DNA from: Eggerthellaceae bacterium
GTDB lineage: Bacteria > Actinomycetota > Coriobacteriia > Coriobacteriales > Eggerthellaceae
DNA: 44,823 nt
Assembly (NCBI GenBank): GCA_017459925.1
Contig: JAFUCC010000021.1
Span: forward strand, 1 to 44,823
Direction of reading: 5' to 3'
In this document: positions 40,661 to 44,823 of the stretch, piece after piece
Layout: every line of letters starts with the position of its first letter
How positions within the stretch are numbered: position 1 is the first letter of the stretch
Made by a program: the position numbers and the translations under genes
The notes under the pieces: model-generated
Told to the model about the DNA's origin: nothing
Database searches by the model: none
The model's input: only the letters and a program-made list of their open reading frames with translations

Positions 40661-40840
40661 AGGGTGCTTGAGCAGCTTTTTACGGGAAATGCATGTTGAG
40701 ATGTGAGGGTCGATATACACATCCTCGGAACATTGCCAAATCGGCGTTCGGAATCGTAATCAGGCTGTGTTTTTGCGGCAATGTACGCTTGGCGATGAAC
40801 AACTGCGTGCGAATGATGCTGCGCACAACTCCTTTCGTCT

Positions 40841-40859
40841 CTAATATATAATGTATTAG
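40841..40859 (+). promoter_or_regulatory. -10 box inside a palindrome upstream of the RHH-MNT gene
   Basis: CTAATA and TATTAG arms surround a TATAAT -10 box (40847-40852). A ribbon-helix-helix protein is encoded 18 bases downstream, so this is a good candidate for its autoregulatory operator. Confidence 0.5.
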
Positions 40860-40876
40860 AAAAGAAAGGGGCGCAT

Positions 40877-41338
40877 ATGGGCACGAATGTCTCGGTGTAT
40901 CTGAGCGATGACGCGCTGCGGAAGCTCGACGCGGCAGTTGCCCGCCAGGCGGCGGCTGACCGTGCATGCGGCAAGAGAGGTCGCAACGTTGCGAGCCGCT
41001 CGAGCGTGCTTCAGTCCTTGATAGAAGAGGGCCTGAAGAAAGATGCCCCTCTCGATCGCGCCACAATCAGCTATTACGTGGTATCGCTTGCTGAAGAATA
41101 CGGTGCTGAGAAGGTATCGCTTTTTGGCTCGTATGCCACAGGCGAGGCGCGCGCCGATTCCGATGTCGACCTCCTGCTCGAGAAGGGCAAGATCCGCGGA
41201 ATGCGGGTGCTCGATTTCCAGGAAGAGCTCGCCGAGAAGCTCGGCCGCCCGGTTGACGTGGTGACGACTGCCGGTGCCAGCCCCCGGTTCCTCGACAAGA
41301 TCCGCAAGGACGAGGTGGTCTTGTATGAGGCAAGCTGA
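40877..41338 (+). CDS. MNT nucleotidyltransferase antitoxin with N-terminal RHH-like domain
   Basis: A 153-residue protein. Residues ~4-53 (VSVYLSDDALRKLDAAVARQ, then SRSSVLQSLIEEGL) look like a ribbon-helix-helix DNA-binding domain. Residues ~62-150 form a minimal nucleotidyltransferase with a perfect G84-S85-x10-D96-x-D98 motif, as in MntA enzymes that AMPylate and silence HepT toxins. AAAGGGG precedes the ATG. The stop overlaps the HEPN gene by 14 bases. The fusion joins in one chain two jobs that are often separate: enzymatic toxin silencing and DNA-binding autoregulation (inference). The palindrome at 40841-40859 is the probable operator. Confidence 0.82.
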   Translation: MGTNVSVYLSDDALRKLDAAVARQAAADRACGKRGRNVASRSSVLQSLIEEGLKKDAPLDRATISYYVVSLAEEYGAEKVSLFGSYATGEARADSDVDLLLEKGKIRGMRVLDFQEELAEKLGRPVDVVTTAGASPRFLDKIRKDEVVLYEAS

Positions 41339-41678
41339 GCGCGACTTCGACCAGCTGGGCATCATCTTGCGTTACTGCGACCGCCTCGACGAAGCCGTGT
41401 CGCGGTTTGGCGCGGACTACGAAACGTTCGAGTCCGATACCGTGTACCAGGACAGCTGCTCGCTTTGCATCATCCAGATAGGCGAAGCCGTCAACCGTCT
41501 ATCCGACGACTTCAAGTCAGCACATCCTGAAATCGAATGGTCGCGAATCTACGGCATGCGCTGCCATCTGGTCCATGGCTACGAATCGTTCGATACCGAA
41601 ATCGCCTGGGACGCAATCGAGAACTACATTCCACCATTGCGAGACTTCTGCGAAACGCACGTGGGGGAGGGCGCTTAA
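41325..41678 (+). CDS. HEPN toxin (HepT-like)
   Basis: A 117-residue all-helical HEPN protein. The motif R79-C-H-L-V-H84-G-Y86 is the R-x4-H-x-Y signature of HepT RNases, where the Tyr is AMPylated by the MNT partner. The block LCIIQIGEAVNRLSDDFKSA is the typical central helix. It overlaps the end of the RHH-MNT gene by 14 bases in another frame, the usual antitoxin-first order of this system. It is predicted to cleave RNA when released. The next gene is convergent; a 12-base palindrome GCGCTTAAGCGC (41688-41699) lies between the stops. Confidence 0.88.
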   Translation: MRQAERDFDQLGIILRYCDRLDEAVSRFGADYETFESDTVYQDSCSLCIIQIGEAVNRLSDDFKSAHPEIEWSRIYGMRCHLVHGYESFDTEIAWDAIENYIPPLRDFCETHVGEGA

Positions 41679-41702
41679 GGTCGTCGAGCGCTTAAGCGCA
41701 AG

Positions 41703-43454
41703 CTAGTCGATTTCGCTGTAGTACTGCTCGAATTTGGGCTTGGCGCGCAGGTAGTACTTCTCGAGCGCAGGGTCGAACTGTGTGCCCATGCCGTCCATGA
41801 TGATGGAATCGGCCTGCTCGAACGACATGCTCTCCTTGTACACGCGCTTGCTGACGAGCGCGTCGTACACGTCAGCGATCGCCATGATGCGCGCCTCGAT
41901 GGGAATCTCCTCGCCGGCAAGCCCCTTCGGATAGCCCGAGCCATCCCAGCGCTCGTGGTGGTAGTGGGCGACGTTCTCGGCGATGTGGTGGAACTCCAAG
42001 TCGTCGGTCCCCTTCAGGATTTCGTGCACGATGCGCGCGCCCTCTGGGGCATGCGCCTTCATCTTCTCGAATTCCTCGGGCGTGAATCGGCCGGGCTTGC
42101 GCAGAATGGCGTCGTCGACGGCGATCTTGCCCAGGTCGTGCATGGGCGCCGCCTTCACGATGTCGTGGCAGAACTTCTCGGTGAAATCGCACGTCTCGTC
42201 AGCGCGCATCTCCTCGATGAGCAGCCGCACGCCCTCGCTCGTGCGCCTAATGTGCCCGCCGGTCGAGTTGTCGCGGCTTTCGACCATCGTCGCCATGCTC
42301 AGGATCAGGTTGTCGTGCATCTCGACGATGTGCGCGGTCTTTTGCGCCACTTCGCTTTCGAGCTCGGCGTTGTATGAGTTCAGCAGCTTGATGTAGCGTT
42401 GCCGCTCCGTGTCGTCTGCGATGAACAGCTGGTAGCCCGTCTTGCGCTTGCCGTTGTACAGGTGCGTGACGGTGATGAGGTAGATCCGCCCATCATGCTC
42501 GAGGTGCACTTCGTTATTGGCCTCGTCCTCCTCGAACGCCTTCAGCCATTTCAGCGTCCTGGCGTTCGTGGGGTTGGATGCGTCGAGCGGCCGGTCGACC
42601 GTGAGGTCGTTCAGCTCGGGGAAGATGGCTTTGGCCGTGGCGTTGCTGCCCAGGTAGTTGAACTTGAAGTCGAACGACACGAAGCCCGTGTCGCCCGTCT
42701 GCACCAGCGAATCGATGGCCGTGTCGGTGATGTCGTACAGGTTGATGCGGTAAATGATGACGAGGTACAGCACGAGGCCCAGGTTGTACGCGGCGGGCAG
42801 CAACTCGATGTTCGCGACGAGAAAGCGCCCTCCGAAAAAGCTGATCAGGGCCACGAATTCGGTCAGGAACAGCAGGTAGATGGTCGTGCGCGACACCTGG
42901 TTCTTCCTGAAGTAGCTGAACACGATGGCGCCGATGCTCAGCACGAAGTACGCCAGCACCATGACGATGAACACGGTGTGCATCGGGCCATATGTCTTGG
43001 CCAATACGGTTGCGCCGCCCGAATGCTCGAGCGCGACGCTTTCGTAGAACAGCGTGGATTCGCCCATGGTCAGCGCCGACAGGTACACGACCGTGCTGAG
43101 CACCACGAGCCCCGTGCGAATCCAGCGGCTCAGCTTTATCTGGCAGAGGCTGAACACGGCGAGCATCAGGATCAGCTGCAGGTAGCATGCGCCGATGTAG
43201 ACGACCTTGTTGGCGACAAGCGCCGCCTCCAGCGTGGGAGCATACGCGAGCAGCACGTTTCCCAGGTTCGATATGGGCACGAGCACGAACAGCAGCGTGA
43301 TGTGCACGTCGAAATGCTTGTGGTACGCGAACAGGTACACGATCATCGCCACGAGCGATATCGCAAGCATTATGTCGTAGTACAGGGCAATCATGCCCAA
43401 TAGTGTAAATGAGTCGTCCTGACCAGGCCAGAGCGGCTCATCGGAATGTGTCAT
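41703..43454 (-). CDS. 7TM membrane sensor with HD-GYP domain
   Basis: A 583-residue signalling protein. About seven helices cover ~15-245 (His-kinase-type 7TM sensor). A PAS-like region at ~250-355 includes DTGFVSFDFKFNYLGSNATA and RIYLITVTHLYNGKRKTGYQ. A coiled-coil linker leads to HD-GYP (~385-575). Landmarks are GHIRRTSEGVR, MHDLGKIAVDDAIL, KAHAPEGARIV and YHHERWDGSGYPKGLAGEEI. Catalytic residues are intact, so cyclic dinucleotide hydrolysis is likely. The ATG at 43454 has a poor ribosome site and an internal ATG at 43394 is possible. It is the second HD-GYP in the window, with a different sensor from the one at 31930-33729. Confidence 0.88.
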   Translation of the reverse strand: MTHSDEPLWPGQDDSFTLLGMIALYYDIMLAISLVAMIVYLFAYHKHFDVHITLLFVLVPISNLGNVLLAYAPTLEAALVANKVVYIGACYLQLILMLAVFSLCQIKLSRWIRTGLVVLSTVVYLSALTMGESTLFYESVALEHSGGATVLAKTYGPMHTVFIVMVLAYFVLSIGAIVFSYFRKNQVSRTTIYLLFLTEFVALISFFGGRFLVANIELLPAAYNLGLVLYLVIIYRINLYDITDTAIDSLVQTGDTGFVSFDFKFNYLGSNATAKAIFPELNDLTVDRPLDASNPTNARTLKWLKAFEEDEANNEVHLEHDGRIYLITVTHLYNGKRKTGYQLFIADDTERQRYIKLLNSYNAELESEVAQKTAHIVEMHDNLILSMATMVESRDNSTGGHIRRTSEGVRLLIEEMRADETCDFTEKFCHDIVKAAPMHDLGKIAVDDAILRKPGRFTPEEFEKMKAHAPEGARIVHEILKGTDDLEFHHIAENVAHYHHERWDGSGYPKGLAGEEIPIEARIMAIADVYDALVSKRVYKESMSFEQADSIIMDGMGTQFDPALEKYYLRAKPKFEQYYSEID

Positions 43455-43511
43455 TTTGACCAGGCCAGGTTGACACGCGGGAAATGCGGGCGTAACGCAT
43501 CGGCTTTAGTG

Positions 43512-43566
43512 ACGCTTGACGTTATTAACGCTTGACGTTATTAACGCGACGCGTTACTATTCTTCT
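43512..43566 (+). promoter_or_regulatory. Iteron-type promoter of the higBA operon, leaderless start
   Basis: Two exact tandem 16-base units (ACGCTTGACGTTATTA at 43512 and 43528) and a partial third precede higB. The second unit supplies TTGACG (43532-43537) as -35; TACTAT (43555-43560) follows after 17 bases and ends seven bases before the ATG. Binding of HigA to the repeats would cover the promoter. Confidence 0.65.
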
Positions 43567-43848
43567 ATGATTGCATCGTTCAAAGACAAAGATACCGAAA
43601 CGCTGGCCAATGGCGTTCGTGTGCCGAAGTTTGCTTCATTTGAAAACGTTGCGCGCAGGAAGCTCCGTCAGCTCGAGATCGCAGGCTCTCTGGACGACTT
43701 GAAGATTCCGCCGGGAAACAGGTTAGAGGCCCTGCATGGCGATAGAGCGGGCCAGCATAGCATCCGCATAAACGATCAATTTCGCGTTTGCTTCACATGG
43801 ACGCAGGCGGGAGCGAAAAACGTTGAGATCGTCGATTATCACAAATGA
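43567..43848 (+). CDS. higB: HigB-type (RelE superfamily) toxin
   Basis: A 93-residue basic protein, predicted to be a ribosome-dependent mRNA interferase. Family features are ARRKLRQLEIAGSLDDLKIP, PGNRLEALHGDRAGQHSIRI and NDQFRVCFTWTQAGAKNVEI followed by VDYHK, the usual HigB layout and length. There is no Shine-Dalgarno sequence; a TACTAT box ends seven bases upstream of the ATG, so the message is probably leaderless. The stop overlaps an ATG of the next gene (ATGA), and the toxin-first order is typical of higBA. Confidence 0.9.
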   Translation: MIASFKDKDTETLANGVRVPKFASFENVARRKLRQLEIAGSLDDLKIPPGNRLEALHGDRAGQHSIRINDQFRVCFTWTQAGAKNVEIVDYHK

Positions 43849-43862
43849 GGCAGGTGACCGAC

Positions 43863-44171
43863 ATGAATGAAAAGCTGAAACCCGTAACGCCGGGCGAGCT
43901 CTTGAAGGAGGAGTTCCTCGACCCCATGGGCATTTCGCAGTACCGCCTTGCGAAGGAAATCGGGGTACCTGCTGGGCGCATTGGGCAAATCGTTGCGGGC
44001 ACCCGCGCAATCACGGCCGATACAGACCTGCGCCTATGCCGATTCTTCGGTTTGACCGACGGCTATTGGCTTCGCGCTCAAGCTGCATACGATACCGAGG
44101 TTGCGCGCGATAAGCTTGCCCCCGAGCTAAAGAAGATCCGCTCGTGGCGCAACGTCGCCGCATGCCTGTAG
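43863..44171 (+). CDS. higA: HigA-type XRE antitoxin
   Basis: A 102-residue helix-turn-helix antitoxin. VTPGELLKEEFLDPMGISQY, RLAKEIGVPAGRIGQIVAGT and RAITADTDLRLCRFFGLTDG with YWLRAQ are the HigA signature. The ATG at 43863 is preceded by AGGTGA at a good distance; the ATG at 43845 overlapping the higB stop is an alternative that adds six residues. It should neutralise HigB and repress the operon through the tandem repeats at 43512-43543. Confidence 0.92.
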   Translation: MNEKLKPVTPGELLKEEFLDPMGISQYRLAKEIGVPAGRIGQIVAGTRAITADTDLRLCRFFGLTDGYWLRAQAAYDTEVARDKLAPELKKIRSWRNVAACL

Positions 44172-44271
44172 CGCCCGGCGAGATGGAGCGTTAGGTCTTC
44201 GTTCTAAGGCGTCGCGCTACCTCATTGGGTTAGAAGCTGACCCCAAAGCCATTTTTATGCCCCGCTAGCGG

Positions 44272-44284
44272 TATACTGCTGGCA
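44272..44284 (+). promoter_or_regulatory. -10 box at leaderless spacing before the truncated 5TMR gene
   Basis: TATACT (44272-44277) ends seven bases before the ATG at 44284, and no Shine-Dalgarno sequence is present. No convincing -35 is visible. Confidence 0.4.
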
Positions 44285-44565
44285 TGGACATCGCCATCAT
44301 CGCGCAATTCGCCATCGCGACGCTGCTTCCCGTGGCAGCATGCGTCGTGCTGTTCCTCTTGCGGCAGCGCACGGGCGTGGCGAAGATCCCCGAGATTCAC
44401 TGGCAAATCATCGTGGGCGTCGTGTTCGGCCTCATCGCCATCTACGGCACCGAGGCGGGCATTCCCGCGAACGGCGCCACGATGAACGTGCGCGATGCAG
44501 CTCCGTTGGCGGCCGGCCTGTTCTTCGGCGCCTTAATTGACATCTCACAGGATTGCTGCGTTTAG
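44284..44565 (+). pseudogene. Truncated 5TMR_LYT-type membrane sensor
   Basis: The 93-residue frame begins with helices IAIIAQFAIATLLPVAACVV and IIVGVVFGLIAIYGTEAGIP, then NGATMNVRDAAPLAAGLFFG. This matches the start of 5TMR_LYT sensors (GT-x-GI-x-NGA-x-N-x-R pattern) that normally have five helices and a GGDEF or histidine-kinase output. Homology stops near 44533 after GLFFGAL; the last residues (IDISQDCCV) look unrelated. The remaining helices and output domain are missing, consistent with disruption by inserted or rearranged sequence. Confidence 0.65.
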
Positions 44566-44823
44566 TCTGACAAAGCCTTTTCGTTTTTCGGGAATACGTT
44601 TATCTCCGTAGTTCTCGTTATTTACACGTGATAAATCTCGCGGCGCAAGCATCATCGGGGTTAAGTTTCAAAAAGTGTGTCCTATTTGATGCCGGTCCCG
44701 CAGGTAAAACCCTGTAATTAAGACCCTCAAATTGCCCTGGCCCAATTTCCAGGTGTTTCAAAAAGTGTGTCCGTTTTCCCCTTGACACGCCTGTTCAGGC
44801 ATTGTTTTCCGGCGAGGAAATTG
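44534..44823. mobile_element. Probable edge of an inserted element with 18-base direct repeats
   Basis: From the point where the 5TMR homology breaks, base composition becomes more AT-rich and no gene is visible. GTTTCAAAAAGTGTGTCC occurs twice in the same orientation, at 44665-44682 and 44755-44772. Its reverse complement begins GGACACACTTTTTGAAAC, which resembles ends of IS256-like elements as I remember them; this is not verified. The window ends before any transposase. Confidence 0.45.

Noticed and set aside
44665..44772. Possible CRISPR array from two 18-base direct repeats
   Set aside because: Only two copies, a 72-base interval, no third unit and no cas genes.
1..44823. tRNA and rRNA genes
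   Set aside because: I scanned for TPsiC-loop-like GGTTCRA strings with flanking stems and found no cloverleaf; no rRNA-like conserved segments were seen.

Overview
The window is GC-rich, densely coded DNA from a bacterium. The best fit is the actinobacterial class Coriobacteriia, family Eggerthellaceae (gut anaerobes such as Eggerthella, Gordonibacter, Slackia, Adlercreutzia). This rests on gene style: a cytoplasmic molybdopterin enzyme of the acetylene-hydratase clade, UroD-type methyltransferases beside PucR-type regulators, Tat-lipoprotein esterases, 7TM HD-GYP proteins and many palindromic intergenic repeats. Genus and species cannot be fixed from the sequence alone. No rRNA, tRNA or CRISPR array was seen.

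Layout. 1-2.0 kb: ACT-domain protein, then a Fic protein with a small membrane partner. 2.1-4.8 kb: acetylene-hydratase-like enzyme and a convergent TetR regulator. 4.9-7.0 kb: two tandem DUF262 (GmrS-like) genes separated by a nested palindrome. 7.1-14.1 kb: amidohydrolase, UroD-family methyltransferase, PucR regulator, MFS transporter, arylamine N-acetyltransferase, EamA transporter. 14.2-18.3 kb: small conserved protein, PTS-EIIC-like membrane protein, a MITE-like element, and an overlapping three-gene operon (GT2-GtrA glycosyltransferase, phosphodiester glycosidase, membrane protein). 18.5-21 kb: PAS-like protein, maltose O-acetyltransferase, SfsA, Tag glycosylase. 21-24.4 kb: a second UroD/PucR module flanked by two ~190-bp direct repeats. 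24.4-29.1 kb: PPK2, Hsp33, HxlR regulator with divergent NAD(P)H-binding protein, a decayed flavin/ferredoxin gene, SRPBCC protein. 29.3-34.6 kb: tannase-like lipoprotein, DUF3990 protein, HD-GYP sensor, DUF4405-like cytochrome. 34.7-40.1 kb: Nudix, orphan solute-binding lipoprotein, and a two-gene ABC transporter behind a DtxR/IdeR-like operator. 40.1-44.8 kb: PQ-loop-like protein, RHH-MNT/HEPN toxin-antitoxin pair, second HD-GYP sensor, HigBA pair, and a 5TMR sensor gene cut off at the window end by foreign-looking sequence.

How it fits together. There is no single large operon; this is an accessory-rich region of small modules. Recurrent themes are metabolism of plant or xenobiotic aromatics (tannase-like esterase, acetylene-hydratase-like enzyme, methyltransferase modules, arylamine N-acetyltransferase; inference), defence or stress modules (Fic, DUF262 pair, DUF3990, HepT/MntA-like, HigBA), and c-di-GMP-type signalling (two HD-GYP proteins). 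The most striking non-coding content is at least four families of palindromic or direct repeats placed between genes, many of them right at gene 3' ends.
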